From Novosphingobium beihaiense (lineage in GTDB: Bacteria > Pseudomonadota > Alphaproteobacteria > Sphingomonadales > Sphingomonadaceae), in assembly GCF_022832375.1 (NCBI RefSeq), contig NZ_JALHLG010000028.1, positions 1 through 54,198 on the forward strand: a stretch of 54,198 nucleotides of DNA, given 5' to 3'. The position numbers and the translations under genes are program-made. Shown here in pieces: positions 1-9,396 of the stretch (the first letter of the stretch is position 1; every line of letters starts with the position of its first letter). The notes under the pieces are model-generated. The model was not told the DNA's origin. It saw nothing but the letters and a program-made list of their open reading frames with translations, and ran no database searches.

Positions 1-4
1 ACAC

Positions 5-76
5 CCCGCTCAGCCTGAGCTTGTCGAAGGCCCCTCGCGCAGGGACCGGGCCTTGGACAAGCTCAGGCCGAGCGGG
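5..76. repeat. Dispersed-type palindrome, 29-bp arms
   Basis: Two arms (5-33 and 48-76) are reverse complements over 29 bases with only two mismatches, separated by a 14-base loop. The core CCTGAGCTTGTC is the kind of intergenic palindrome scattered through sphingomonad genomes (from memory). It starts 14 bases beyond the fmt stop codon on the minus strand, so the RNA would form a very strong hairpin there and could end or protect the fmt transcript. No T-run follows it. Confidence 0.75.
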
Positions 77-89
77 AATTGGGGTTGGA

Positions 90-998
90 TTAGCCGAGCG
101 TGGTCCCTGCCGGAATCGGCCGTCCGCGCAGCAGGTCGGCGGTGTCCATGGCGGGCTTGCCTGCACGCTGGATACGGGTGATGCGGATGGCGCCGGTCCC
201 GCAGGCCAGGGTCAGGACATCGTCGAGCGTGGTGCCGGGCGCGCCGGAACCTTCGGCCACATCGGCGCCAAGCACCTTGTACCGCTCGCCGCCAAGTTCG
301 AAGAAAGCGCCGGGCGCGGGCATGAAGGCGCGGATCTGGCGTTCCACGGCTTCGGCGCTCTGGGCGAAGTCGATCCGGGCCTCGGCCTTGTCGATCTTCT
401 TCGCATACGTCACCCCGTCCTCGGGTTGGGGGACCGGGCGGTGGACTTTGAGGTTGCGCAGGGTGGCGAGCAGGAGCCCGGCGCCCTTGTCCGCCAGTTC
501 CCCGGTCAGTTCGCCAGCGGTCTTGCGGTCGATCGTGGTGCGCAAGGTGGCGAGCATCGGGCCGGTGTCGAGCCCGGCTTCCATCTGCATGATAGTGACG
601 CCGGTGGTGGGATCGCCTGCCAGAATCGCTCGCTGGACCGGCGCTGCCCCGCGCCAGCGCGGCAGGATCGAGGCGTGGATATTGAGGCAGCCGAACCGCG
701 GCGCGTCGAGAATCGCTTGCGGCAGGATCAGCCCATAGGCCGCGACCACCGCGATATCGGCCTCCAGCGCGGCGAACATGGCCTGCTCGTCCGCGCCCTT
801 GAGTGAGACCGGATGGCGCACCTCGATCCCGCGCGTTTCGGCTTCCTTGTGGACGGGGGAGGGCGTCAGTTCCTTGCCGCGCCGACCGCCGGGGCGAGGA
901 GGCTGGGTATAGGCGGCCACGACTTCGTGCCCGGCCTCGACCAGCGCGGCGAGGGCGGGGACGGCGAAATCGGGGGTTCCCATGAAGATGATGCGCAT
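90..998 (-). CDS. fmt: Methionyl-tRNA formyltransferase
   Basis: Formylates Met-tRNA(fMet) with 10-formyltetrahydrofolate to make the bacterial initiator tRNA. The 302 residues match the family length. The N-terminal Rossmann start [16 protein letters not shown] and the motif [15 protein letters not shown] are diagnostic. The catalytic residues fall at N106, H108 and D144, the same numbering as the E. coli enzyme. The C-terminal third is the OB-fold tRNA-binding domain. The ATG lies 59 bases from the recR start, so the two genes are divergent and share a promoter region. Peptide deformylase (def), a frequent neighbour of fmt, is not between them. Confidence 0.97.
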   Translation of the reverse strand: MRIIFMGTPDFAVPALAALVEAGHEVVAAYTQPPRPGGRRGKELTPSPVHKEAETRGIEVRHPVSLKGADEQAMFAALEADIAVVAAYGLILPQAILDAPRFGCLNIHASILPRWRGAAPVQRAILAGDPTTGVTIMQMEAGLDTGPMLATLRTTIDRKTAGELTGELADKGAGLLLATLRNLKVHRPVPQPEDGVTYAKKIDKAEARIDFAQSAEAVERQIRAFMPAPGAFFELGGERYKVLGADVAEGSGAPGTTLDDVLTLACGTGAIRITRIQRAGKPAMDTADLLRGRPIPAGTTLG

Positions 999-1057
999 AT
1001 GTGGGGAAGTCTCCGAATGGCTTGGCCTTGCTTGCGCGAGGCCCTATCTCCCCGATC

Positions 1058-1654
1058 ATGGCATCGCAAGAGATCGAGACGCTCACCGCCGCCCTGTCGC
1101 GCCTTCCCGGCCTTGGCCCGCGCTCCGCGCGCCGTGCCGTGCTGTGGCTGATCAAGCGGCGCGAGACGGCGCTGGTGCAATTGCTCGACGCGCTCGCCGC
1201 GGTGCGCGAGACGCTGGTGGAGTGCGAGACTTGTGGCAATGTCGATACCGCCAACCCTTGCGGCATCTGCACCGATCCGCGCCGCGATGCGCGTTCGATC
1301 TGCGTGGTGGAGGAAGTGGCGGATCTGTGGGCGCTCGACCGGGCGAAACTGTTCACCGGGCGCTATCATGTGCTGGGCGGGCGGCTCTCGGCGCTCGACG
1401 GGGTGCGGCCGGAGGATCTGACGATCGACCGTCTGTTCCAGCGGATCGGCGCGGGCGGGATCGACGAAGTGCTGCTGGCGATGAATGCCACGCTGGAGGG
1501 ACAAACCACCGCGCACTACATCGCCGAACGGCTCGAAGCCTATCCGGTGCGCGTCACCCAGCTCGCCCACGGGCTGCCGGTCGGCGGCGAGCTGGACTAT
1601 CTGGACGAGGGCACGTTGGCCCAGGCGATCAGGGCGCGCCGTCCTCTGGGGTGA
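1058..1654 (+). CDS. recR: Recombination mediator RecR
   Basis: Acts with RecF/RecO to load RecA on SSB-coated gaps. At 198 residues it has the family length. An N-terminal helix-hairpin-helix ([14 protein letters not shown]) is followed by a four-cysteine zinc finger (C56, C59, C68, C71) and a Toprim domain beginning [14 protein letters not shown]. The frame opens earlier, at 1001, but the ATG at 1058 (MASQEIETL) gives the normal N-terminus and is preferred. Its last 26 bases overlap the 3' end of the convergent hydrolase gene on the other strand. Confidence 0.96.
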   Translation: MASQEIETLTAALSRLPGLGPRSARRAVLWLIKRRETALVQLLDALAAVRETLVECETCGNVDTANPCGICTDPRRDARSICVVEEVADLWALDRAKLFTGRYHVLGGRLSALDGVRPEDLTIDRLFQRIGAGGIDEVLLAMNATLEGQTTAHYIAERLEAYPVRVTQLAHGLPVGGELDYLDEGTLAQAIRARRPLG

Positions 1655-2660
1655 CGGTGTCTTCGGCAGGCGCGGGTGTCTCTTCGGGCGCGGAGGGCGT
1701 TTCGGGCTGGGCGCTCGGCGCGGACGGGACAGGCGCGATGGCCTTGCCCGGATTTACCCCCTCCTTGATCAGCCAGTAGGCGATACCGTCTGCCGTCATT
1801 TGCATGCCGGTCTTGTTGAGGTGCCATTGCAGGCCCTGCTTGCCATCATAGCCCTGCGGAGCGCCGATCATCCAGGGTTCGGGATCACAGGGCGTGTGCA
1901 TGGCGGAAGCCTGGTTCATCTCGATGACGAGCGCGCCGTTCGCCAGGGCCACGCGCCCGGTGATTTCGGCGAGGCGCTTGCCGATCTCGCGGATGATGGC
2001 GGCATTTTCCTCGCTGACGGGCGTAACGGCGCACAGCGATCCGGCAGGCGGCAGCGGCGTCAGGTACTGGACGAAAACCAGCCGGGCTTTCGGTGCGGCG
2101 GCGCGCACACGGCGGGCGATCTCGTTGAGCTGCGCCTCGTCGCGCGCATAGTCGGCTTCGGCCGGCACCCGCACCGGCGCGCAAGCTTTCGGCTTGGCGC
2201 CTGAGGCCGCAAGCGCTTTCGCGTTGAAGGCGCAAGTGGCGTTGAACAGATTGCCCACGTAGTTGAGGTCATTGCCGCCGATGGTGACAGTCACCAGCCG
2301 GGTCTTGGCATCGACGCTGGCAATCTGCGGCGGGATATCGCCCCAGGGGCCGAGAATGTGGTTCGTCGTCGCGCCCGAGCAACTGCGGTCGACCAGAACC
2401 ATGCCGAAGCGTTCGGCCAGCAGCGTGGGGTAGTTGTTGAGGCTCTGCCCGCAGCGGGCGGGTGCGCCCGGCTTGCCGGGGGGCAGCAAGGGCCCGGCGG
2501 CATAGGAGGAGCCCATGGCCACATAGCGCGCGCCTTCCAGACTCTGTTCGACCGAGGCTGTGGCTGTCGCCCCGGTTTCCTGTGCCATTGCGCTGCTGGC
2601 ACTGCCGAGACCAAGCAGCACGGCGGCTCCGGCCGTGGCGGGCAGCAAAAGAGCTTTCAT
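1629..2660 (-). CDS. Secreted SGNH/GDSL-family hydrolase
   Basis: Probable periplasmic or secreted esterase/lipase of the SGNH fold. A signal peptide covers about residues 1-27 (hydrophobic stretch, then SSAMAQ/E). The block I motif appears as MGSSYAAG with the likely catalytic Ser at 52; block III is IGGNDLN (N130); a late HLNKTG segment could supply the His. The C-terminal 40 residues are Pro/Ala/Glu-rich and look disordered. The ATG shares its A with the stop codon of era (TGATG), so translation is probably coupled; a GTG one codon earlier is also possible. The 3' end overlaps recR by 26 bases. Substrate cannot be read from the sequence. Confidence 0.85.
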   Translation of the reverse strand: MKALLLPATAGAAVLLGLGSASSAMAQETGATATASVEQSLEGARYVAMGSSYAAGPLLPPGKPGAPARCGQSLNNYPTLLAERFGMVLVDRSCSGATTNHILGPWGDIPPQIASVDAKTRLVTVTIGGNDLNYVGNLFNATCAFNAKALAASGAKPKACAPVRVPAEADYARDEAQLNEIARRVRAAAPKARLVFVQYLTPLPPAGSLCAVTPVSEENAAIIREIGKRLAEITGRVALANGALVIEMNQASAMHTPCDPEPWMIGAPQGYDGKQGLQWHLNKTGMQMTADGIAYWLIKEGVNPGKAIAPVPSAPSAQPETPSAPEETPAPAEDTVTPEDGAP

Positions 2661-3553
2661 CACTTCACCCAGTCCAGACCGATCTCTTCGAAAATGTCGC
2701 GCGCTTCGGCCCAGTTTTCCTCCACCTTCACATGCAGGAAGAGGTGGACTTTGTGGCCCAGGATTTCCGCCAGTTCCTTGCGTGCGGCTTCGCCGATATC
2801 GCGAACCTTGGCACCGCGCTTGCCCAGTACGATGGCTTTCTGGCTATCGCGCGCAACGACGATCTGCTGGCGGATCTCCACCGAACCGTCACGTTTGTGC
2901 GTGTAGCTTTCCGGGCGCACGGCGGTGTCATAGGGCAGCTCGTCGTGCAATTGCTTGTAGAGCTGTTCTCGCGTGATCTCGCAGGCAAGCAAGCGTTCCG
3001 AAGCGTCGGAAACCTGGTCTTCCGGATAGTGCCAGGGGCCTTCGGGCATCAGTCCGGCCAGCCGGGTCTTCAATTCGCCCACGCCGTCACCGGACAGGGC
3101 AGAGACGAAGAACACTTCGTCGAAATCGGCCTTGGCGGTGAGATCCTGCGCCAGCACCAGCAGCGGTTCCTTGGCGCTCGCATCAACCTTGTTGAGCACC
3201 AGCAGCTTGCGCTCGGGCCGGTCCTTCAGGGTTTCGAGCAGGGGCTCCAGTTCATGGCGGCGCTGCTTCACGGCATCGACCACCAGCAGGATCGCATCGG
3301 CTTCCTGCGCGCCTTCCCAGGCGGCGGCGACCATCGCCCGGTCGAGGCGGCGCTTGGGCGCGAAGATACCGGGGGTATCGGCGAGGATGATCTGCACTTC
3401 GCCTTCCAGCGCAATGCCCATCAGCCGCGCGCGGGTGGTTTGCGCCTTGGCCGAAGTGATCGCCACTTTCTGGCCGACCAGCGCATTGACCAGCGTGGAC
3501 TTGCCCGCGTTGGGAGCGCCGATGACGGCGACGAGACCGCATTTTTCGGTCAT
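2660..3553 (-). CDS. era: GTPase Era
   Basis: Essential Ras-like GTPase that binds the 3' end of 16S rRNA and helps mature the 30S subunit. The GTPase motifs are in order: G1 GAPNAGKST (12-20), G3 DTPGIF, G4 NKVD, G5 SALSGDG. A C-terminal KH domain carries the GxxG loop in VLGKRGAKVR. The ATG at 3553 (MTEKCGLVAVIG) gives 297 residues; upstream in-frame codons add a non-conserved leader. It follows rnc by 130 bases on the same strand, the classic rnc-era pair in which both products act on rRNA. Confidence 0.97.
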   Translation of the reverse strand: MTEKCGLVAVIGAPNAGKSTLVNALVGQKVAITSAKAQTTRARLMGIALEGEVQIILADTPGIFAPKRRLDRAMVAAAWEGAQEADAILLVVDAVKQRRHELEPLLETLKDRPERKLLVLNKVDASAKEPLLVLAQDLTAKADFDEVFFVSALSGDGVGELKTRLAGLMPEGPWHYPEDQVSDASERLLACEITREQLYKQLHDELPYDTAVRPESYTHKRDGSVEIRQQIVVARDSQKAIVLGKRGAKVRDIGEAARKELAEILGHKVHLFLHVKVEENWAEARDIFEEIGLDWVK

Positions 3554-3683
3554 GCTGTGAAACTGTCCTGTTCGTGATGTGGGTTGGAGCATGGCACCGG
3601 GCCCGGTATGGGTGGACAGGCCATTGGAGCCATCGTCCGCTCGTTCCGGGCAGGGCGCAGAATGCCTGCGCCGAAGCCGGAAC

Positions 3684-4352
3684 TCAAGCGAACTTCCTCA
3701 TGAATTCCTCGGCCGCCTGTGTCTCGGCATCTTGCTTGGAATTGGCGGTGGCCTGTGCAGAGCCGACGTTGTAGACGTGGACTTCGACCGTGAAACGCGA
3801 GGCGTGATCGGGGCCGGAGCGGTCCACCAGGCGGTATTCGGGCATGCGGCGGCGGTTGCCTGCGGCCCATTCCTGCAGCGCAGACTTCGGGTGCTTGCGC
3901 TTGCCGGTCTTGCCCGTGAGCGTGCCGGACCACAGGCGGCGGACCATGTCGCGCGCGGCGGAAAAGCCGTGTTCGGTAAAACAGGCGCCGATCATCGCTT
4001 CCATCACGTCGCCCAGGATATTGTCCGAATCCTCGCCGCCGTCGTCGCGCGCCTGCTTGCCCAGCCGCATGTGCGGGCCCAGGCCGATCTCGCGCGCGAT
4101 CCGGGCGCAAGTCGCGCGGCTGACGAGCGCGTTGAGCCGCTGCGAGAGCCGCCCTTCGGCCTCGTCACTGTTCTGGTAGAGCCATTCGGCTACCGCGAGG
4201 CCCAGCACCCGGTCGCCCAGGAATTCCAGCCGTTCGTAATTGCGCTTTTCCCCGGTGGAGCCATGCGTCAGCGCCGAGAGCCACAGCGCCTCGTCGGCGG
4301 GAGCGTGGCCTGCGTGCCCGGTCAGGAATGCGCGGGTCTTGTCATCAAGCAT
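3684..4352 (-). CDS. rnc: Ribonuclease III
   Basis: Double-strand-specific endoribonuclease that processes rRNA precursors and structured mRNAs. The family signature ERLEFLGDRVL lies at residues 40-50, with catalytic acidic residues E40 and D47. The second acidic cluster is in GDVMEAMIGACF, and the C-terminal dsRNA-binding domain runs from about residue 150. The ATG at 4352 gives 222 residues and sits 13 bases after the lepB stop; the longer frame from 4442 would overlap lepB and is not conserved sequence. Confidence 0.96.
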   Translation of the reverse strand: MLDDKTRAFLTGHAGHAPADEALWLSALTHGSTGEKRNYERLEFLGDRVLGLAVAEWLYQNSDEAEGRLSQRLNALVSRATCARIAREIGLGPHMRLGKQARDDGGEDSDNILGDVMEAMIGACFTEHGFSAARDMVRRLWSGTLTGKTGKRKHPKSALQEWAAGNRRRMPEYRLVDRSGPDHASRFTVEVHVYNVGSAQATANSKQDAETQAAEEFMRKFA

Positions 4353-4365
4353 ACCGGCAATGCAC

Positions 4366-5226
4366 TTAGAACGTGCCTCCGATACGGTTCCAGCGGGCCG
4401 CCGTGAACCAGGTCCACGGCTTGAGCCATTCGGCCGAACCATCGGTGGAGAACATCATTACGGCGGCCTTGCCCACCAGGTTGGCCTGCGGGACCATGCC
4501 GACGCCTTCGCCCTCGACCGCCGGGAAGCGGCTGTCGAGCGAATTGTCGCGGTTGTCACCCATCATGAACATGTGACCTTCGGGCACGATGAACACGCCG
4601 GTATCGTCCTGCGGCGTGCGGCCAAGGTCGAGCACGTTATAGCTCTTGCCGTTGGGAAGCGTCTCGCGGAACTGGGGGTAGTGGCACGAAGTGGTGCCGT
4701 CCTTGGCCGTGCGCTCGAACTGCGGACCGTAGCAATGCGTGTTCGGAGACACCGGAACCACGAAATCCGCGACGGGCTTCTTGGGGACGGCCTTGCCGTT
4801 CAGCCAGACCTGCCCGCCCTTGATCTGCACTTCGTCACCCGGCAGGCCGATCACGCGCTTGATGTAGTCAACATCGTTGCCCGGCGGCGCCTTGAAGATC
4901 ACCACGTCGCCGCGCTCCGGCTGGCTGGCGAAGATCCGGCCCGGAATCAGCGGCACACTGAACGGCAGCGAATACTTCGAATAGCCGTAGGACCACTTGG
5001 TGGCGAACAGGTAATCGCCGTCCAGCAGCCGGGGCAGCATGGATTCGCTGGGAATGTTGAAGGGCGAGATGATGAAGCTGCGCAGAACCACCACGCCCAG
5101 CACCAGCCAGATCAGGAATCCGAAGAAACTTTCGTCTTTCTTGGCGGGGGCTGCCTGTGTCTCGGCGGCCGGTGTGGAGGCAGGCTGTGCGGCCGGGGTT
5201 TCGCTGGCGCTAGGGGTGTCGCTCAT
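4366..5226 (-). CDS. lepB: Signal peptidase I
   Basis: Membrane-bound serine protease that removes signal peptides from exported proteins. The Ser/Lys dyad is visible: S62 in PSESMLP and K123 in DYIKRVIGLPGDEV. Box E is GDNRDNSLDSRF. One membrane anchor spans about residues 35-52, preceded by an unusual Ala/Pro/Ser/Thr-rich cytoplasmic tail of about 30 residues. It is the first gene of the minus-strand lepB-rnc-era-hydrolase operon and is divergent from pgi, with 148 bases between them for both promoters. Confidence 0.96.
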   Translation of the reverse strand: MSDTPSASETPAAQPASTPAAETQAAPAKKDESFFGFLIWLVLGVVVLRSFIISPFNIPSESMLPRLLDGDYLFATKWSYGYSKYSLPFSVPLIPGRIFASQPERGDVVIFKAPPGNDVDYIKRVIGLPGDEVQIKGGQVWLNGKAVPKKPVADFVVPVSPNTHCYGPQFERTAKDGTTSCHYPQFRETLPNGKSYNVLDLGRTPQDDTGVFIVPEGHMFMMGDNRDNSLDSRFPAVEGEGVGMVPQANLVGKAAVMMFSTDGSAEWLKPWTWFTAARWNRIGGTF

Positions 5227-5374
5227 TCGGGAACCCTTGTTGCCAGCAGCGCCTTACGTCAAGTGCGATCCCGCTCAAGACACGACACGGATCGACAATT
5301 GAACAACTCTTGCTTGGATTTGGGTCACGTAAAACGCATAAGGCGCGCTGTTTGCCCATCTGGAGTATCAAGGC

Positions 5375-6895
5375 ATGAGTGAAGCGGTCTGGAACAAGCT
5401 GAAGGGACTGGACAAACCGGATCTGGGCCAGCTCTTTGCAGCGGATCCCCGCCGTCTGGACACTTATGCGTCCGCATTCGAACTGGGGGATGAGGAAAAC
5501 TCCTGTTCGATCCGGTTCGACTGGTCGAAGACTCACCTCGACGCCGCGCACGTCGCCGCGTTCGAGGAACTGGCGGAGGCGATGGACTTCGCAGGGCGCC
5601 GCGCGGTGCTGTTCGCGGGCGGCATTGTCAATCCCACCGAAGGACGGGCGGCCGAGCACAGTGCGCAGCGCGGCGTCGGCAGCGAAGAGAGCGTGGCACT
5701 GGCGCAGGAATACCACCATCGCATGGCCGCCATTGTCGAGGCTATCCATCGCGGCGCGATGGGTGAGGTGAAGCACCTCATTCACATCGGCATCGGCGGA
5801 TCGGCGCTCGGCCCGGCACTGGCGATCGACGCGCTGGCGCGGGAAGGGGCGATGGTCGATGTCCATGTCGTCTCCAACATCGACGGCTGCGCGCTCGAAC
5901 AGGCGTTCGCGGCCTGCGATCCGGCCACCACGATGCTGGCGGTGGCTTCCAAGACTTTCACCACCATCGAGACGATGACCAACGCCGAAAGCGCGCTGGT
6001 CTGGCTGCGCGAGAACGGGGTGGAGGATGCTTACGGCCGCGTTGTCGCGCTGACCGCCTCGCCCGAGAAAGCGATGGAATGGGGCGTCGATGAAACGCGC
6101 ATCCTGCCTTTCTCGGAAAGCGTGGGCGGGCGCTATTCGCTGTGGTCCTCGATCGGCTTTCCGGTGGCGATGGCACTGGGCTGGCCGGACTTCGCCGAGT
6201 TCCTGGCGGGGGCTGCTGCCATGGACGAGCATTTCCGCGACACCGACGGCATGGCCAACCTGCCGCTGCGCGCGGCCTTTGCCGATCAGTACTACACCCG
6301 CTTGCGCGGCTGCCAGACGCGGGCCGTTTTCGCTTACGACGAACGCCTTGCCCTGCTGCCCGACTATCTGCAGCAGCTCGAAATGGAATCGAACGGCAAG
6401 AGCGTGAAAGTGGACGGCTCCCCGGTCGATGGGCCGACGGCACCGATTACCTGGGGCGGCGTTGGCACCGATGCGCAGCACGCGGTGTTCCAGCTGCTCC
6501 ATCAGGGCACCAATCTTGTGCCGGTGGATTTCATCGCATCGATTGCGCCGGGCCATGATCTCGCTCTGGAGCATCACCGCATCCTGCTCTCCAACTGCTT
6601 CGCGCAAGGCGCCGCGCTGATGGCGGGCAAGCAGAGCGGCGATCCGGCCCGCGCTTATCCGGGGGACCGTCCGTCGGCGACGATCCTGCTCGACGAAGTC
6701 GGTCCGGCCACATTCGGTGCGCTGATTGCGTTCCATGAACACCGCACTTTCGCCAACGCGGTGCTGATGGGGATCAACCCGTTCGACCAGTTCGGGGTCG
6801 AACTGGGCAAGGAAATCGCCAAGCAGATCGAGAAGGGCGGCACGACGTTCGATCCTTCGACCGAGGCGCTGCTGGCGCTGGCCGGGATCAGCTGA
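5375..6895 (+). CDS. pgi: Glucose-6-phosphate isomerase
   Basis: Interconverts glucose-6-phosphate and fructose-6-phosphate in the cytosol; in sphingomonads, which mainly use the Entner-Doudoroff route, it serves gluconeogenesis and carbon cycling. The 506 residues contain the sugar isomerase segments IGIGGSALGPALAIDAL, VASKTFTTIETMTNA, GGRYSLWSSIG and a late GVELGKEIA with its conserved acidic and basic residues. A 9-bp hairpin follows the stop codon. It stands alone in its transcription unit. Confidence 0.96.
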   Translation: MSEAVWNKLKGLDKPDLGQLFAADPRRLDTYASAFELGDEENSCSIRFDWSKTHLDAAHVAAFEELAEAMDFAGRRAVLFAGGIVNPTEGRAAEHSAQRGVGSEESVALAQEYHHRMAAIVEAIHRGAMGEVKHLIHIGIGGSALGPALAIDALAREGAMVDVHVVSNIDGCALEQAFAACDPATTMLAVASKTFTTIETMTNAESALVWLRENGVEDAYGRVVALTASPEKAMEWGVDETRILPFSESVGGRYSLWSSIGFPVAMALGWPDFAEFLAGAAAMDEHFRDTDGMANLPLRAAFADQYYTRLRGCQTRAVFAYDERLALLPDYLQQLEMESNGKSVKVDGSPVDGPTAPITWGGVGTDAQHAVFQLLHQGTNLVPVDFIASIAPGHDLALEHHRILLSNCFAQGAALMAGKQSGDPARAYPGDRPSATILLDEVGPATFGALIAFHEHRTFANAVLMGINPFDQFGVELGKEIAKQIEKGGTTFDPSTEALLALAGIS

Positions 6896-6904
6896 CGGCA
6901 TTGT

Positions 6905-6933
6905 AGGCCGCAGGCCGGGTGGTTCTGCGGCCT
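6905..6933 (+). terminator. Hairpin downstream of pgi
   Basis: AGGCCGCAG (6905-6913) pairs perfectly with CTGCGGCCT (6925-6933) around an 11-base loop, ten bases past the pgi stop. The run after it (GTGTGTTAG) is only weakly T-rich, so this may be a transcript-end stabiliser or a weak terminator. Confidence 0.5.
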
Positions 6934-6980
6934 GTGTGTTAGGAACTTGGAAGTAGCAACGGTTCACAAAGATATCCGGA

Positions 6981-7007
6981 GCTTTCCCCGCCTGGTAAAG
7001 GGAAAGC
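6981..7007 (+). promoter_or_regulatory. Leader hairpin before the subtilase
   Basis: GCTTTCCC (6981-6988) pairs with GGGAAAGC (7000-7007), 30 bases before the protease ATG. It would lie in the 5' untranslated RNA if transcription starts upstream of it. Function unknown. Confidence 0.35.
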
Positions 7008-7037
7008 CCCGGGTCCACGGGAACAGGGGATGAGGCC

Positions 7038-9299
7038 ATGGCGGGGCCTTTACGGAATTTGCGCGGTTCGATGCTGGCGAGCGGGCTGGCATTGGCACTT
7101 GCCGGGTGTGGCGGCGGCGGGGGTGTCAATTCGACGCCCGCGCCAACACCGGCCCCCACACCGGCGCCTGCCCCAACTCCAACGCCGTCTCCCGCGCCCA
7201 CGCCTCCGGCGGGTTACGTTATTGTGCCCGAAAGCCAGCAACCGGTGCGGTCGGCGGAGGACGACGCCGAGTACCGGAACAACTACGTCTCGTTCGAATA
7301 CGTCAATGCGCTCTACGCGCTCGACCATGGCTGGACGGGGCAGGGCGTGCAGGTCGCCGTTCTCGACGACGGCGTGAAGGAAGTGCCGGAGCTTCAGGGC
7401 AAGATCTCCAGCCTTAGCCGTGACTATGGCACGATTACCGAAAACGGCGTGACGACAGACCGCAATGTGATCGGTGACGACTATTCCGACCACGGCACCA
7501 TGGTTGCAGGCGTGATCGCCGCGGCCAACAATGGCACGGGCGTTCAAGGCATTGCGCCTGGTGCTGAAATCGTCGCCCTGCGGATCAGCGAGATCGATCT
7601 CGATGCCACTAATCCAGACGAGCAGGAGACCCTGGGCATCGGGCTGTCGCAGGCCATCGCTTACGCAGGCAACCAGGGCATCAAGGTGATCAATGCCTCG
7701 ATATCCAAGCTCGATCCGTCCACGCCCAGTCCGGGCTGGTCGCAGGCCGTGGCCAGTTATCAGGCATCCGGCGGGCTGTTCGTCAACGCGGCGGGTAACG
7801 AGAGCGCGGCGAATGCGGATGGATACCTCGATCTCGATGCCAGCAACTCGCGGAGCTGGCTTTTCGTCGTCGCCTTGCAAGGCACGCAGACGAGCTACGA
7901 ACTGACGGATTATTCGAACCAGTGCGGCGCCACGGCGATGAACAATTGCGTTGCGGCGATGGGCACCAATGCCTCGCAGGACGTGGACGGTTCGCTCGTA
8001 TTGTTCAGTGGCACCAGCTCCGCAACGCCGCAGGTCAGCGGTCTGGCCGCGCTGATCCTGAGCAAGTGGCCGCAGCTTACCGGGGTGGAAGCCGGGCAGG
8101 TTATCGTGAACACCGCGCGCGACATCGGGGCGCCGGGCGTCGATCCTGTGTTCGGGCACGGGCTGATCGACGTGCGGGCTGCGCTTTCGCCTGTGAACCC
8201 GGTGCTGTCGAACGGGGTAACCCAGACTTCGGCGGCGGGAACCGTGATGGTGGTGCCGGGGGCCGTGGGCGCGGCGGGATTCGCCGGTAAGGCGCTTGGC
8301 AATGTGACGGTGCTCGATGCCTATGGGCGCGATTATGCAGGCGATCTGTCCGGGCTGGTGGTGCGTCAGGGCAAGGACCGCAGCTGGCTGAATCGCCGGG
8401 TGGAAGTGCAGGCCCATGCCGGGGCAACCTCGCTCGCCACACCGCATCTGCAGGCAAGCGCCGGGTTTGCCAGCCTGCGCGCCGGGCCAGGCACGGACGA
8501 AGTGCGCACGATGCTCACCAATGGCCGGATTGCCGTGCGCAGCGGCAAGGCCTGGTTTACCGCATCGCTCAACTCCAGCGATTCGGTGGCGGATGAATTC
8601 ATGGGGCTGGCTCCCAGCTCGGATGCGGTCTTTGCTTACTCGCCGGTGGCCGATATGACGCTGGGCGCGCGTTACCCGCTTGGCGGCGGCCAGCTTGGCA
8701 TCGAGGCGGTGGGCGGCCGCACCGGATACGGCTCGGCCAGCGGGGCGGTGGTGTCCTGGCGCAAGGCGGGGATGCGGCTCAAGGCAGGCTATCTGGACGA
8801 AACCGACGTGGTGTTCGGCACACCCACTGGCAGCGGAGCCTTGCGGTTCGGCGATGGCGCGCGGACCGTGTTCGCCGAGGCCGCGCATGAGGCCCGGTTC
8901 GGACGATGGACGCTGAATGGCTACGCGAGCTTGGGCGCTACGCGGCTCAAGCTGGCAGGCGATATGCTGCTGACCCATGCAGGCACGCTGCTCACCAACC
9001 GTTTCGGGCTGACGGCAAGCCGTCCGCTCGGCAAAGGCCGGGTGAGCTTCGGGGTGGTGCAGCCGCTCACGGTTATATCCGGCAGTGGGACGTACACAGT
9101 GGGTTCCAGTTACGACCTTGCCAGCCGCTCGCTGCTGTTCAGCAACCGGCGGGTGGATTTTTCCGGACGTACCGATCCATTGCTGACATTCGGATACATG
9201 CGCGGCGGTGCGCACTCGCAGTTGCGCGTCGGCGTCGCGGGTAACGCCGGTGCCAGCGATGTGCGGGCGCTGGGAACCTGGCGGCTCACGCTGCCCTGA
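7038..9299 (+). CDS. Subtilisin-like (S8) serine protease with C-terminal barrel-like region
   Basis: A cell-surface protease of 753 residues. The N-terminus ends in a lipobox LALAGC (C24), suggesting a lipoprotein. A Gly run and a Thr/Pro/Ala repeat linker (about 32-57) follow. The S8 catalytic triad is D110 (AVLDDGV), H152 (SDHGTMVAG) and S327 (FSGTSSATP), with the oxyanion Asn in AAGNES (N254). After about residue 390 come alternating amphipathic segments rich in Gly and aromatic residues, like an autotransporter barrel, but the chain ends WRLTLP rather than in a terminal aromatic. Likely an autotransporter-type protease with unknown substrate. Confidence 0.85.
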   Translation: MAGPLRNLRGSMLASGLALALAGCGGGGGVNSTPAPTPAPTPAPAPTPTPSPAPTPPAGYVIVPESQQPVRSAEDDAEYRNNYVSFEYVNALYALDHGWTGQGVQVAVLDDGVKEVPELQGKISSLSRDYGTITENGVTTDRNVIGDDYSDHGTMVAGVIAAANNGTGVQGIAPGAEIVALRISEIDLDATNPDEQETLGIGLSQAIAYAGNQGIKVINASISKLDPSTPSPGWSQAVASYQASGGLFVNAAGNESAANADGYLDLDASNSRSWLFVVALQGTQTSYELTDYSNQCGATAMNNCVAAMGTNASQDVDGSLVLFSGTSSATPQVSGLAALILSKWPQLTGVEAGQVIVNTARDIGAPGVDPVFGHGLIDVRAALSPVNPVLSNGVTQTSAAGTVMVVPGAVGAAGFAGKALGNVTVLDAYGRDYAGDLSGLVVRQGKDRSWLNRRVEVQAHAGATSLATPHLQASAGFASLRAGPGTDEVRTMLTNGRIAVRSGKAWFTASLNSSDSVADEFMGLAPSSDAVFAYSPVADMTLGARYPLGGGQLGIEAVGGRTGYGSASGAVVSWRKAGMRLKAGYLDETDVVFGTPTGSGALRFGDGARTVFAEAAHEARFGRWTLNGYASLGATRLKLAGDMLLTHAGTLLTNRFGLTASRPLGKGRVSFGVVQPLTVISGSGTYTVGSSYDLASRSLLFSNRRVDFSGRTDPLLTFGYMRGGAHSQLRVGVAGNAGASDVRALGTWRLTLP

Positions 9300-9396
9300 G
9301 CGGGGTTAATTCGTCAAAGCCGGTTGGCAATCGGCGCTTCCATGCCCCATATGCGCCCGCGACCGATCCAGAGACGGGCGATAGAGGAGCATGTGC

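Noticed and set aside
5210..7201. 663-residue minus-strand open frame opposite pgi
   Set aside because: Lies over a motif-complete pgi, has shadow-type composition and overlaps lepB and the protease gene start.
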